Assembly: GCF_030867095.1 (NCBI RefSeq)
Contig: NC_081832.1
Span: forward strand, 35,163,756-35,227,755
Length of the DNA stretch: 64,000 nt
Direction: 5' to 3'
Origin: Alligator mississippiensis
Taxonomy: Eukaryota > Chordata > Crocodylia > Alligatoridae
The notes beneath the pieces are model-generated. The model saw nothing but the letters and a program-made list of their open reading frames with translations. It was not told the origin of the DNA and did not search any database. Of this stretch, positions 11,979 to 24,190 are shown piece after piece. Both the position numbers and the translations under genes were made by a program. Each line of letters begins with the position of its first letter. Within the stretch, counting starts at the first letter, position 1.

Positions 11979-12578
11979 GTTTTCTGATGTCATAAGTGGG
12001 ATGTGGCGGAACACCGAGCTGGCGGCTTGAACAGTCTGGGGACACAGCTGATACCCGTGGCGCCAAAACTCAGAGGTAAGAGATCCTAATTTTAAAATCT
12101 CACCTAACGGGTCTCAGTGCTCCCTAGCCTGGACAAGTAACGTCTTCTTGGCGGTAAGCACTCCCTATGTTATTTCTATGAAGTTGAAGACTTGATTTAT
12201 CTGTCTAATAAAAATGTACTAGAATACATTTTCTGAAGCTGAATATACGGGACCCTGACAGGTAGACTGTTCTGATTTCATCTGGGGGCACCTAGACTCC
12301 TCTCTGTCTATCCCTTTGCCTACTGGCCTCTAACAGTCCCTGTCCTGATAACTCTGATTTATATTTGAGAGATTGTCTTGTGTCTTTCCCTTATGTCTGG
12401 TTCATGGGCAGCTGCCCCAAGTTGGCCGCTTGTGAACCAATCTTGAATGCAAGGGCTCGTGTTCCAGTTTGTAAATCCCCTTTGTGTCTCTGGCACCGGG
12501 CATCGCTCTGATGAACCCGTCTTCCCCTTCCTCTTGTGTCTCTGATATCTCTCCTGACTGAATTGCTGGGTTCTGAGA
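11979..12578 (+). other. ERV-A leader (PBS to gag)
   Basis: About 600 bases without a long frame. A candidate splice donor (gaggtaag) lies near 12075. The nearest TGG-initiated tract that could be a primer site starts about 18 bases after the LTR (tgggatgtggcgg). The canonical position is empty. Confidence 0.6.
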
Positions 12579-14330
12579 ATGGGGCAAGAAATTTCTTATC
12601 TGGATCTGAAAACTCCTTTAGGACAGATGTGTAAGATTTATGGTCCTCAACTAGGTCCTAAAAAATTAGAACAGTTGGTAAAATTAGCTCAGCTTGGAAT
12701 GGGTATACCTATGAAAACCCTGCATTGCAATTCCCAGTTGAGGGAACTTTTGATTCCGACAGATTAAATTATCTGAGGGGATTCTTAGAAATACCCAAGC
12801 CAAAACAAATGGAATATTGGTACCTATGGGATAATGAAGCTTCTAGAAGAAAACAAAAATCAGTTGAGGCTAGTCTCAGAGACTCTAATGATAAATTAAA
12901 AAAAAAAACAATTGGCTACGCTAAAAGAGGCAAAATTGGCTCTGCCTCTTGTAAAAAGTGAGAAACTGAGCGCTCCACCAGACCCAAATTGTCCTCCAGC
13001 ATATAAAAAACTTTACCCAAGTCTTCAGGCGCCCAATGCTATCAGCACTCAAGATGATTCAGAAGATCTATTAGACTCTTGGGTACCCAGAACCACTCCT
13101 CAGCCACCTGTTCTTCCCGCCCATGCACAAAATGTAAACCAACCAGTAGGAGCAGTTAATCATCTTACAACAAACCTATCAGAAAATTTACCATCCTCAA
13201 CTACTCTAGATTCTGATGAAGAAGATGATTTGCCTACTTTACGAAAAGTTAGGAAAAGATTAAAACCTGAGATTAAACATTTATTTGGGGTGCAAGATGT
13301 AAAAGAGGTCAGGATGGCCAAATTGTAGTAACTCTGTTTACTACAAAGGGTGGTGAACTCATCACCACTACTCTTGGTGATCAGCAGTATTTCAAATCTG
13401 CTGTTCTCTGCCCATTAAGACAATATCCACCTCAGATGCACGGCAGGCAACGGACTGTAGCTCATGTCCCTTGGACTGCCAGTGACATTTCTACCTTTTG
13501 CAATACCTTTCCAAAGCTAAGAGAAAGTCCCACTGAATTTAGAGACAAGTTGCAACAAGTCTTCAATATTTATAACCCTACTGTGTCTGATGTAAATTGG
13601 CTCTTAAACAGCTTATTAAACCCAAAACAAAAGCGACTTTTAATTACTGAAACTAGAAATGTTCATGGAGGTACCCCTTGGCCAGAAAATGATTAAAATT
13701 ACGAAAATAATCAAGGACTACTAAATTTGCAAAATGCCAGAACTACTTTGTTGAATGCTGTTGCCAAAGTTGCTCAAACGCATGTAGATTGGACCAAAGT
13801 AGAAATTGTAGACAAAAACCAGAAGAACACCCTGCTGATTTTCAAAACAGACTCTGCAGCAATTCAGAGACATACTGTCATTGATCCTGCTCCAGATAAC
13901 CTGCGCGGATTGATTGTTACCACTTATGTAAAAAACTTGCAAAAGCCATTACAAAAAAAGCTACAACAGCTAGTTTTAGGATGGAAGGGTAAACCACTTG
14001 CTGAGATTGTTCAAGCATGTGTTGATCTATGGGAACAACAACAAACAGAAAAAGAAAAGAAAAAAGAGCTAAAAACCATCCTGATAGCTTTGCAACTTCA
14101 AGACCTAGAGCAGAGATGATGTAATGGTCCTCGTCAGTTCCCACAACAGCGCACCAAATTTTATCCCCGAGCACCAGCTCCTGCTCAAAATCTTCCTGTA
14201 GACTAACTGCCTACCAGGTGCGCCTCCTTTCCAGCAACAATTTCGACGCAGACCTCAACCAGACGATACTTGTAACTACTGCAAGCAAAAGGGACATTGG
14301 AAATTTAACTGTCCAAACCAACCTGAACAA
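12579..14330 (+). pseudogene. ERV-A gag remnant (matrix, capsid, nucleocapsid)
   Basis: The first frame starts MGQEISYLDL; Met-Gly is the usual myristoylation start. Capsid-like sequence follows (PLRQYPPQMHGR at about 13420, MHR-like VSDVNWLL at about 13590). The nucleocapsid at about 14265-14310 has one complete CCHC knuckle (C-X2-C-X4-H-X4-[15 protein letters not shown]). The gene is broken by several stops and frame changes, including those near 12961, 13328, 13696 and 14119. Confidence 0.85.
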
Positions 14331-14439
14331 CCCCATTCCCCAACAACCCTTTGTCCTTCAGATCCTGCCCAATGACAATTTTCCAAAGTTCCTGTATCTT
14401 CTACCTGTGCTTCGTTGAATCTCCTTATAAAGCCTCTGA

Positions 14440-14970
14440 AGACGGCAGCGTACCTATAGTAGTTAATAAGCAATCTCATGATTTCTTAGTAGATACAGGA
14501 GCCTCTATGTCTACTATATGGTGCGAAGAAGCCAAAGGGCTTGCACCCACTACTGAAACAGTTAATGCAATCGGAGTAGGAGGCCAGGTTATCCCGCATA
14601 AATATGCCAGTCCTGCTGTGGTAAAAATAGGACCCTTGTCTGCTAAGCATGCCTTTTTACTAAGTCCTACTGCCGCGGTAAATCTGTTGGGAAGAGATTT
14701 GCTATGTAAATTAGGTGACACAATCTACTGTTCTCCTGAGGGTATTTATTTGGATCTACCCTCTGATCAGACCCAAAAATTAATGCTCTTGTTCTCTACG
14801 GACCCCAAAAATATCCAAATAGATGGAGACTCTTCCAATTCTCCATCTCTTTCGGATGTTCCGGAGTCTTTGTGGGCTTCCCATTCCAATAAAATGGGAA
14901 AGCTTTTGAACATTGAGCTGGTTAAGTTAACCTATGATACGCGCAAACCTTTTCCTGTAGTAAACCAATG
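14440..14970 (+). pseudogene. ERV-A protease and pol start
   Basis: An open frame with the retroviral aspartic protease motif LVDTGASMST (14485-14515) and the second conserved block LLGRDLL near 14688. The frame runs on to the CR1 insertion at 14978, which cuts pol. Confidence 0.85.
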
Positions 14971-14977
14971 TCTAAAC

Positions 14978-16168
14978 GCCTGGACACAGGAGGAGGGGTG
15001 GATGTTGTATACTTAGACTTCAGGAAGGCCTTTGATACAGTATCCCACCCCATACTGGTGAACAAGTTAAGAGGCTGTGACGTGGATGACTACACAGTCC
15101 GGTGGGTGGCAAATTGGCTAGAGGGTCGCACCCAGAGAGTCGTGGTGGATGGGTCGGTCTCGACCTGGAAGGGTGTGGGCAGTGGGGTCCCGCAGGGCTC
15201 GGTCCTTGGACCGATACTCTTTAATGTCTTCATCAGTGACTTGGACGAGGGAGTGAAATGTACTCTGTCCAGGTTTGCAGGTGACACAAAGCTATGGGGA
15301 GATGTGGACACGCCAGAGGGCAGGGAACAGCTGCAGGCAGACCTGGATAGGTTGCACAAGTGGGCAGAAAACAACAGGATGCAGTTCAACAAGGAGAAAT
15401 GCAAAGTGCTGCACCTAGGGAGGAAAAATGTCCAGCACACCTACAACCTAGGGAATGACCTGCTGGGTGGCACAGAGGTGGAAAGGGATCTTGGAGTCCT
15501 AGTGGACTCCAAGATGAACATGAGTCGGCAGTGTGACGAAGCCATCAGAAAAGCCAATGGCACTTTATCGTGCATCAGCAGATGCATGACGAATAGGTCC
15601 AAGGAGGTGATATTTCCCCTCTATCGGGCGCTGGTCAGACCGCAGTTGGAGTACTGCGTACAATTCTGGGCGCCACACTTCAAGAAGGATGCGGATAACC
15701 TGGAGAGGGTCCAGAGAAGGGCCACTCGTATGGTCAAGGGCCTGCAGACCAAGCCCTACGAGGAGAGACTAGAGAAACTGGACCTTTTCAGCCTCCGCAA
15801 GAGAAGGTTGAGAGATGACCTTGTGGCTGCCTATAAGTTCATCACAGGGGCACAGAAGGGAATTGGTGAGTATTTATTCACCAAGGCGCCCCGGGGGGTT
15901 ACAAGAAACAATGGCCACAAGCTAGCAGAGAGCAGATTTAGATTGGACATTAGGAAGAACTTCTTCACAGTTCGAGTGGCCAAGGTCTGGAACGGGCTCC
16001 CAAGGGAGGTGGTGCTCTCCCCTACCCTGGGGGTCTTCAAGAGGAGGTTAGATGAGTATCTAGCTGGGGTCATCTAGACCCAGCACTCTTTCCTGCTTAT
16101 GCAGGGGGTCGGACTTGATGATCTATTGAGGTCCCTTCCAACCCTAACATCTATGAATCTATGAATCT
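14978..16168 (+). mobile_element. CR1 LINE, 5'-truncated, inserted in ERV-A pol
   Basis: The open frame encodes the RT palm to the C-terminus. It has LDFRKAFDTVSH, GSGVPQGSVLGP, and FAGDTKLWG where FADD is expected, so one catalytic Asp is Gly. It ends YLAGVI plus stop at 16077. The 3' UTR ends with the CR1-type microsatellite tctatgaatctatgaat. ERV pol sequence continues directly after it. The frame is open for ~360 residues, which suggests a fairly young insertion. Confidence 0.92.
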
Positions 16169-17890
16169 ACTCCCCCGGGAAGCCAAAGAAGGCATAGCCC
16201 CAGTAATAAATGCTCTATTGCAGCAAGGTGTTTTAATTCCAACTCGTTCTCCATGCAACACTCCTTTCTTACCTGTTAAAAAAAACAGGGAAAACGGATG
16301 AGTATGGAAAACCTGTTTATTGCTTTGTACAAGACCTGCACAAAATTAACCAATTTGTAATCCCTTCTCCTCCGGTTGTCCCTAATACTTCTACAATTCT
16401 TAGTATGATTCCCGATTCTGCTGCTTATTTTTCAGTTGTTGATTTGTGTTCAGCTTTCTTTTCTATCCCAATACTTCCTGATTCTCAATTCCTTTTCGCA
16501 TTTACTTATAAGGGAAGGCAATATACGTGGACACGATTGCCTCAAGGGTTTACTGAAAGCCCCTCTATATTTTCTCAACCACTAAAGAAAGATTTAGATG
16601 CTGTAAATTTGCCCTGCCATTCAATACTCATACAATATGTTGATGACCTTATGATTGCTTCGGAAACAAAAGATGCATGCATTACGGATACTTTTTATTT
16701 ACTAAAATGCTTAGCTCAACAAGGTCATAAAGCGTCAAAGGCTAAATAGCAGTTCTGCAAACCTAAAGTTGTATATCTAGGACATGAAATTTCTAAGGGA
16801 CACAGGCATTTAACAGCTGACCGCATTTCTGCTGTTCTTTCCCTTCCTAGACCCACTACCAAAAAGCAACTTAGAGGATTTTTAGGCGCTGCTTCTTACT
16901 GTAGACAATGGATCCCTAACTTTTCTCTCCTTGCTAAACCTTTAAATAAACTTACTAAAGAGACCATTCCTGAAAGCTGTCTTCCATAGACGAAGCACCA
17001 TGAGCAAGCCTTCATTGATCTAAAAACCGCACTTGCATCAGCACGGGCACTCGGGCGACCTGATTATAACAAGCCATTTACACTGTATTGTCATGAGCAA
17101 GAAAGTGTCGCTACTGGAGTCTTAACTCAACCCTTTGGTTCCTCTTCTAAACCAATTGCCTACTTTTCTTCCTTGCTTGATCCTGTTGCCCAAGGATTCC
17201 CACCCTGTTTGCGTGCTGTAGCTGCTGCAGCAGTGCTTTTAGAAAAATCTGCAACCACGGTTTTAGGATCTCCTCTTGTCCTTGCTGTTCCCCATGCTGT
17301 CTCTGCCTTACTGAATCAAGGAAAAACTCAACACTTATCCTCCCAAAGATTGTCTTCATATGAGCGTATCATTCTAGCTGCTGACAATGTCACTATTTTC
17401 TGCTGCAGTGTTTTAAATCCTGCTTCTCTTTTACCTTTACTACATGAAAGTAATATTCACTTACTAGATCATGACTGTCTCACCCAAGTAGATCAAATAC
17501 ATACTCCTCACCCTGATCTGTCTGATATACCCCTGTCTAATCCTGATTGCATTTTTTTTGCATGTAAAAAGGGATAATATGGGACAACTCCGTGCTGGAT
17601 TTGCAGTATGTACACCTCATGAGGTTGTTGAAGCGCATAGTCTCCCTGGTATTTGTAGTGCTCAGCCTGCTGAACTAACCCGTGCTCTTACCCGTGCCTG
17701 TATCCTTGCAACTAATCAGTCGATTAATATTTACACTGACTCTCAGTATGCCTTTAAAGTCTGTCATTCTGCTGGACAAATTTGAAAACAATGTGGGTTC
17801 CTTACATCTTCTGGATCCTTTATTTCCCATGCTGTTATAGTAAAAACTTTACTAAAGGCTATTTTCCTACCTAAGCAAATTTCTGTCATG
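16169..17890 (+). pseudogene. ERV-A reverse transcriptase and RNase H
   Basis: RT blocks are seen as VVDLCSAFF (about 16435), LPQGFTESP (about 16540) and QYVDDLMIA (about 16635), the YVDD being the catalytic motif. The frame is broken by a run of A at about 16280, by TAG near 16747 and by TAG near 16987. The RNase H part shows IYTDSQYAF near 17730. Its last catalytic segment (YADKHAQ) is at the start of the next frame. Confidence 0.88.
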
Positions 17891-19360
17891 CATTGCAAAG
17901 CTCATACAGGTGACTCTGACCCAATCAGTCTAGGAAATGTTTATGCCGATAAGCATGCCCAACTTGCAGCTATTCATGGTTCCCCGCTTTCAGTTCCCCT
18001 TTTTCCACTGCTCAACCTCTCCCCTTCTACTATTTCTCTCTTACAAGATGCAGCTTCTGAGTCAGAAAAAAGTGCCTGGAGTGCAGCTGGCTGCATCTTG
18101 CACTCTGATACCTTATGGCGCTCTCCTGATGGACGTATTGCTGCCCCTAAAGGTCTTGTTTCTCGTCTTGCATGCGCGGCTCATGAGATGAGCCATGCGT
18201 GCAAAAGGGGGGTAGCAGAAACTCTATTAAGAGATTGGTATACGTCCACTATACATGCAGAAGCTCAAAAAGTCTCTCAGACGTGTGCAATATGTCTGCA
18301 ACATGGAATTAGTAAACCCATTCATGTACAGGCTAGTGCTACGCCATGGTTTTACGGTCCATTCCAAAATTTACAAGTGGATTTCATTGACTTACCTCCT
18401 GACAAAGGATTTAAACATGTGCTTGTCATTATATGTCATTTTAGCCGATGGGGAGAAGCCTACCCTACCAGAAGAACAGATGCGATTTCTGTTGCAAAAA
18501 AGTTAATGACTGAACTAATTCCACGTTTTGGAGTACCTCTTACCATAGATTCAGATCAGGGACCACATTTTATTTCTCAAATTCAAAAGGCACTCAGTAA
18601 AGCCTTAGGATTTACCTGGAAATTCCACATACCGTACCATCCAGCCAGTTCAGGAAAGGTAGAACGACTTAACCAAAACATAAACACCAAATTATCAAAG
18701 CTTTTTAAACAAACTGGACTCCCATGGCCTGATATTTTTCCTATTGTGCTTCTGCACCTTAAAAACATGCCTAATAGGAAACATGGGCTCACCCCACATG
18801 AGATACTATTTGGAAGGCCTATGAACATTGGCTTAAGCCCTATTAGAGAAATTAAAACAACTGATTTGTTTGAAGGTCATGAAAATGTGCTAAACTATTG
18901 TAAAGGGCTCATAAATACTGTCAAAGCTTTATTTTCACAGGTTAGTGCTGCTTTACCAATCCCTACTGATATTCCTTGCCACTCCTTAAGCCCTGGGGAC
19001 TGGGTCCTTGTAAAGGAGTTCCAACGGAAAGACTGCTTGCAGCCCAGGTGGAGTGGACCTTGTCAAGTTTTGTTAACAACCAACACTGCTGTAAAGGTTG
19101 AGGGAAAACCTGCCTGGATCCATGCATCTCACTGCAGAAGAACTGTAACACCAGAGCAAGAAGACCTCCAACAGACAACAGCTGTATCCCAACCAAGGTT
19201 AAAACCTTTCCCTGAGGCTGAGGACAAAGACCCTCAGGACCTCACTCAATCAAGTGAGAAGTATCAAGGTGCAAGTAATAGTGACCTTGCTGGTGAACCT
19301 AACACCCTGATTCAGCTGAATCCACCAGTTGAAGAGCCAAGGTATTATCTGCGGCCTTGA
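17888..19360 (+). pseudogene. ERV-A integrase, long intact frame
   Basis: An uninterrupted 490-residue frame covers the end of RNase H and all of integrase. It has an N-terminal zinc finger (HEMSH...CAICLQHG), a core with D in QVDFIDL, D in IDSDQGPHF and E in SGKVERLNQ, and a C-terminal GPY/F-type module (RWSGPCQVLL, then WIHASHC). The tail after about residue 430 is acidic and proline-rich. This is the best preserved part of the provirus. Confidence 0.9.
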
Positions 19361-19650
19361 AAGAAGTAAATGCATCCATTTGGAAGATCACCACCTTGAC
19401 CAAAACCAAGAGCCGAAGTTATCAGTCCTCTGGGTAACTTAGGCCCAGAAAATGAGGAAAAACTTTGGTTACCCTCTTGGATGTGGCTGGTAGTAGGTTT
19501 TGTCCTACTGGTGTGGGTAGTGTTCATTGTTGAAATATTTTGTCCTTTCTGTTTTTTTAAACTGATTAGTGCTATTGACATCAAGGTGAACAAACAGACA
19601 ACGAAAACCAGAAGAGTTGCCTGCAGAGGCAAGCCAAATAATACTTGCCA
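19361..19650 (+). other. ERV-A pol-env junction with hydrophobic stretch
   Basis: A short plus-strand frame near 19480-19560 contains one strongly hydrophobic segment (LVVGFVLLVWVVFIVEIF). It is not a recognisable env domain. It may be left over from deleted env sequence. Confidence 0.4.
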
Positions 19651-19892
19651 ACATGATTGAAAAACTTGTCATAACTGCTATCTTGTTTAGCTCAAATGCT
19701 TTAAGCGCTGCAAATGTTTACTTAAGTCTGCTGCAGAAAGTATCAAAAGCTCTAAATGAGTCAGATTGCTGGGTATGCGGCCTGAGTCCTAGGACTCATA
19801 GCGAAGGATTCCTCATGATCCCTCACCCCTTAAGTTTAGAGCCAAATAGAAATAGAGTGATCCTTCTTTTGAAGGATCAAAGGGGGGAATGA
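19651..19892 (+). pseudogene. ERV-A env remnant (SU N-terminus only)
   Basis: The frame starts MIEKLVITAILF, a signal-peptide-like start, and has a DCWVCGLSP block matching the N-terminal CWxC region of gamma-type surface proteins. It stops after ~80 residues at the polypurine tract (aaaggggggaa) that precedes the 3' LTR. The rest of SU and the whole TM subunit are missing. Confidence 0.75.
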
Positions 19893-20413
19893 AGGGGAAT
19901 AAAATGGAGTTGAATTGCCATTATGTATAAGCGAGCAGATCACGTACGTTGCTTAATCTATGAGGAAGTTAAAGGACATGACCCAAAACCGCTAGGCTAG
20001 CGCAAACTGGAACAATCCTGTCCTAGTCCAGTAAAAGCAGAAACTTAGTGTAGAAGTAGCCATGTACTGGCTTGCTGAGTCAGCCCAGAACGGGAAGTGA
20101 CCCTGTGGTTACAAGCTAGAAGAAACCAGTTAAACTAACACTGCTATACTAAAAATAAGTAGAAACATGTGCATTACTATCAAAGTCATGGCAAATGCTG
20201 ATTGGTGTATGCTGTTGCTGTGCTTATGATGTCATATTTTCTAAATAAACTCGCCTCACCTATTGTATGGGGTCAGACATCTTCACAATTCTCCAATTGT
20301 GTATGAGTCTGTCCGGAATGCATTCTCTAATAAACCAAGTTCTTTTTTTAACTTTGATTAGTCTATTCATCTGAGCCTCCACCCAACGAACCGGGGACAA
20401 GGTTTCCCCAACA
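19890..20413 (+). repeat. ERV-A 3' LTR
   Basis: Partner of 11454-11978. It is preceded by a polypurine tract at about 19879-19889 and followed by the second GGTT of the duplication and the rest of the host CR1. Confidence 0.93.
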
Positions 20414-20567
20414 GGTTACCTAGATAGGTTGTGGAATCTCCATACTTGGCAGTTTTTAAAGCCTGGCACAACAAAGACTTGGCTGGAATTATCTAGTTGG
20501 GAATGGACTAGGTGACCTGCTGAGGTCCCTTCCAACCCTAATGTTCTATGACTCTATGATTCTATGA
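20414..20567 (+). mobile_element. CR1 LINE 3' end, right portion (split by ERV-A)
   Basis: Continues the CR1 of 11222-11453 (ggttacctagataggttgtgg...). It ends with the CR1 terminal repeat (tctatgactctatgattctatga). Confidence 0.88.
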
Positions 20568-20995
20568 CCCTCGAACCAGTCCTGGTCACCCGTGGTGACC
20601 TGTGGCAGTTCCTCCCAGAAAACCTGGCAAGCATTGGTGTTGGTTGCATGTGATGAGAAGAGCTCTGTGTAGAAAGCCCTTGCTCTTTCTCGCAGCTTGC
20701 CAGGGTCTACAAAGGGAGTAGGAGGTGAGTGATGTACTTCTCCCTCCTCTTCTTCAGGGTATAGAAGTAGAAGCCAAAGTCTACCTCCCAAGGGAGTTGG
20801 ACATGCAAGCAGATAAATGCACCATGGGTGCCGTGGTCATCCAGAGCCCAGAGCTCTTCCTGCCTCTCCTGATACTCTTTGCAGACGGACACATAGTACA
20901 GGTCAGTAACTAGGCCCCCCCTCCAACTCCAGCACTTCCCTCTCAAGCTTCTCTGTAACTGCTTCCTGCTGTTGGGTGTGCATTCCACCATAATA
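20568..20995 (-). pseudogene. Tx1-clade LINE fragment
   Basis: On the minus strand the fragment reads as the Tx1 segment before RT: SRKQLQRSLRG..., LWALDDHGTHGAFIC, then LRERARAFYTELF and CQVFWEELPQV. It matches the order of the plus-strand copy at 8640-9070. Confidence 0.75.
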
Positions 20996-23690
20996 GTTTC
21001 ATAGTAGGTAGGGTTGGAAGGGACCTGAGCATCATCAAGTCCAACCCCTTGCCATGGGCAGGAAAGAATGCTGGGGTCAAATGACCCTGGCCAGGTGGTT
21101 ATCTAACCTCCTTTTGAAGACCCCCAGGTCTTCAAGCACCACTTCCCTTGGAAGTTGGTTCCAGATCCTAGCCACCCTGACTGTGAAGTAGTGCCTCCCA
21201 GTGAATAATGACTCAGTTCCATCAATCAATACTCTCTGGGTCCTACCACAGGGCCAGTTACCTAGCTACCAGGCTGTAAAGAGGCTGCATTTTCCCAATT
21301 TTTTCATGAGAGCATCGTGGGAGACCAGGTCAAAGGCCTTTGTGAAGTCTGAGTATATGACATCAACCTCATTTCCCCTATCCAGGTGGTGAGTTACCTG
21401 ATTGTAGAAGGAAATGAGGTTGGTCTGGCATGACCTGACCAAAATGAAGCCATGTTGGCTATCTTTCAGAATACTGCCTTCTGCTAGCCTGTCTAACTGA
21501 TTCTTTGATCATTTTCTCCAGGATTTTACCAGGGATTGAGGTCAAACTGACTGTCCTGTAATTTCCTGGGCCCTCCTTTCTCCCTTTGTTAAAGATAGGC
21601 ACCATGTTGGCCTTCCTCCAATCTTCTGGGACCTCTCCCAGGTGCCATGAGTCTTCAAATAATTTTGCCATAGATCATGAGATGACATCAGCCAGTTCTT
21701 TTAGCACTCTCAGGTGTAGTTCATCTGATCCTATCCCCATGAGAGGATCCCCCCCATCATGATCATCTTGTATCCTGTCAAGCAGGCTAACACCCTTGGA
21801 CTGGTGGAATACTGATGTGAAGTATTCATTCAGCAGTTCAGTTTTGTCCTGAGTGTTCGTCCCATTTCATTTATCAGGGGCCCTATGCTTCCCTTATTTG
21901 TTCTCTGACTTCCTACATATCTAAAGAAGGACTTCTTGTCCTTGATCCCGGTTGCCAATTGGTATTCGCTTTGTGCTTTTGCTGTCCTGAGCTGCTGCCT
22001 ACAGGGGCAGGTTGTTGCTGAGTGCTCCTCTTTGGTAGTTATTTCTGACTCCATCCTTTGTAGGCTTCTTGTTTTAATTCAGGAGGTCCATGATTTCCCT
22101 GCTGAACCAAGGGGGTCTCCTAGCCCTTTTGCTGCCTTTCTTTTGAAAGGTAATGGATTTCCTTTGAGCTTTTAGGATCACTTCCTTGAGGAATGACCAC
22201 TCACCTTGTACTCCCTTCCTTATCGGACCATGGTCCCACAGGGCCTCAGCAACCAATCTCCTAAGTTTGTGGAAATCAGCTTTCCTAAAGTCAAGGATTT
22301 CTACCCTACTGGCCGATTTCCCTGACTTACGGTAGGTGGAAAAAATGTTTGTTTAATGGCCACTGTTGCCTAGTTTTCTTTTGATCCTCAGGTTGCTCAC
22401 TAGATCATCCCCTAAAGGGGATGATCTAGTGAGCAACCTGAGGATCAAAAGAAAAACCAAGTCTAGGAGTGCCTTGCCCCTGGTCAGCCCACAGACTTCT
22501 TGTGTTAGATAGAGCTCCTCAAAGCAAGTGAGAAAACTTTGTGAATGATCAAATCTAGCTGAGTGCTCCTCCCACAAGATGTCTGGGTAGTTGAAGTCAC
22601 CCATGACAACCATGCTCTGAGAGCATGCAGCCTCTGTCAATTCTCCAGAGAATTCCTGGTTGAGCTGTTCCTCTTGGTTTGGAGGTCTGTAATAAACTCT
22701 TATGGTCAAATCTCCTTCCCTGTGCTCTCCCCATATCTTGACCCAGAGGGTCTCAAGTCACCCTTCTGTGTTTCCAATCTTTGCTTTTAGGGAGGTATAA
22801 TGTTCCTTCACATAGAGAGCAGCTCCTCTGCCCTTCTTCCCAACACAATCCCTCCTATACAGGGTGTATCCTCCTATGCCTGTGGTTCAGTCATAGGTGG
22901 AGTCCCACCAGGTCTCCGTGATCCCTATGAGATCGTATTGCTTGTTGGTTAGTAGGAGGGCCAGTTCTTCCTGCTTGTTTCCCATGCTTCTAGTGCTAGT
23001 GCACAGGCAACTAAGCCTGCTGTTGGAGGCCCTAGGCTTTCTGGTGAGCTGTGGAATAACCTGTCCATTAGCCAGTGTCAGAGAAAGCTTCCTATTGTAC
23101 CCTGGGGTGCTGATTTCAAAGTTGCCATTTCTCGGGCTTGTACTAGTGGTTGATGGAACGTCCCCCAGCGATTGTCAGTTTAAAGCCCTATCCAGGAGGT
23201 CTGCCATTCTAGCTGCGAAAAGCTTCTTCCCCTTTGGCATGAAGTGGATACTATCTCTTCCCAACAGGCTGCAGTTCCTGAAGTGTGTACCATGGTCAAA
23301 GAAGCCGAAGCCCTCACAGTAGTACTAATACTGGAGTCTTCTGTTTACTTCTATGCATCTATCCCTCCTATACCTGTGACCGGCAACTGGGAGGACTGAA
23401 GAGAAAACTATCTGTGCTCCAGACCCCTTGAGCCCAACCCCAAAGCCCTGTAGTCTCTCATGATCTGGCCAGGATTGTTCCTTTCTCCAGAGCCGATCCT
23501 TCTGCTGTCAACTTTGCTGGCCCTGAGAGAAGTGCATACTTGTTTTGCAGTTCCAGGGGAGGAGAAACCCTGGTGCTGCGTGCTTTGGGGCCAGAGACGA
23601 CCATCTTCCAGGCAACTGCAGGATGGGACTCCAGGACAGTTTCATTGTTGTCCTTTTCCCTGCTGATGGGGTTCTGTGCTCTTCCCTCTG
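20996..23690 (-). mobile_element. CR1 LINE, long but decayed copy (CR1-C)
   Basis: The left end has the CR1 3' end (catagtaggtagggttggaaggg). Going right it shows RT (NYRTVSLTSIPGKILEKM, about 21540), the linker (RPPWFSREIMDLL, about 22090), endonuclease (VMGDFNYPDILWEE, about 22590), and the C-terminus of the SGNH-type ORF1 (GLKGSGAQIVFSSVLP, about 23420; LADLLDRALN-like, about 23190). Many stops are present. It contains the perfect palindrome at 22374-22455. Confidence 0.85.
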
Positions 23691-24190
23691 TTCTTTTCTG
23701 AAGACTGAGGTGAGGCTGACTGGTCTGTAGTTCCCTGGATCCTCCTTCTTCCCTTTCTCAAACATGGGCACTATATTTGCCCTGTTCCAATCATCCAAGA
23801 CCTCCCCCAGTCACTATGAGTTTTCAAAATTAATGGCCAGTGGTTCTGCAATCATATCAGCCAACTCCCTCAACACCTTCAGATGCATTTCATTCAACGC
23901 CCTGGACTTCTACACACCCAGCTTTTCTAAATAGTTGTTAACCTGTTCTTTCACCACTGAGGGCTGCTCACCTTCTCCCCAAACTGTGCTGCCATGTGCA
24001 GTAGCCTGGGAGCTGATCTTGCCTGTGAAGTCTGAGGTAAAAAAGGCAATGAGTAATTGAGTATGTCAGCTTTTTCCTCCTCATGTGTTACTATGTTGCC
24101 TTCCCCAGTCAGTAAGGTACCCACACTTTCCTTGACCTTCCTCTTGTTACTAATATACTTGTAGAAGCCCTTCTTATTACTCTTAATGTC
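23691..24190 (-). mobile_element. Older CR1 fragment (CR1-D)
   Basis: Minus-strand RT start region with ANIVPMFEKGKKEDPGNYRP (about 23710-23790), then the decayed upstream linker. It is more diverged than CR1-C and joins it at about 23690. Confidence 0.75.

Larger units (their letters stand above)
11454..20413 (+). mobile_element. Class I-like endogenous retrovirus (ERV-A), LTR to LTR
   Basis: Two TG...CA LTRs (11454-11978, 19890-20413) are about 95% identical by eye (roughly 27 differences). A 4-bp duplication GGTT (11450-11453, 20414-20417) flanks them. The single zinc knuckle, the MGQ start of gag, the gamma-like pol with YVDD, and the GPY/F-type integrase tail point to a gamma/epsilon-like class I ERV. 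The internal genes carry stops and frameshifts, pol is split by a CR1 (14978-16168), and env is mostly missing. It is not replication competent. Confidence 0.92.

Noticed and set aside
17888..19360. Intact integrase frame as a possible captured host gene
   Set aside because: It sits in its normal place between RNase H and env inside a provirus with both LTRs; an open frame alone does not show domestication.
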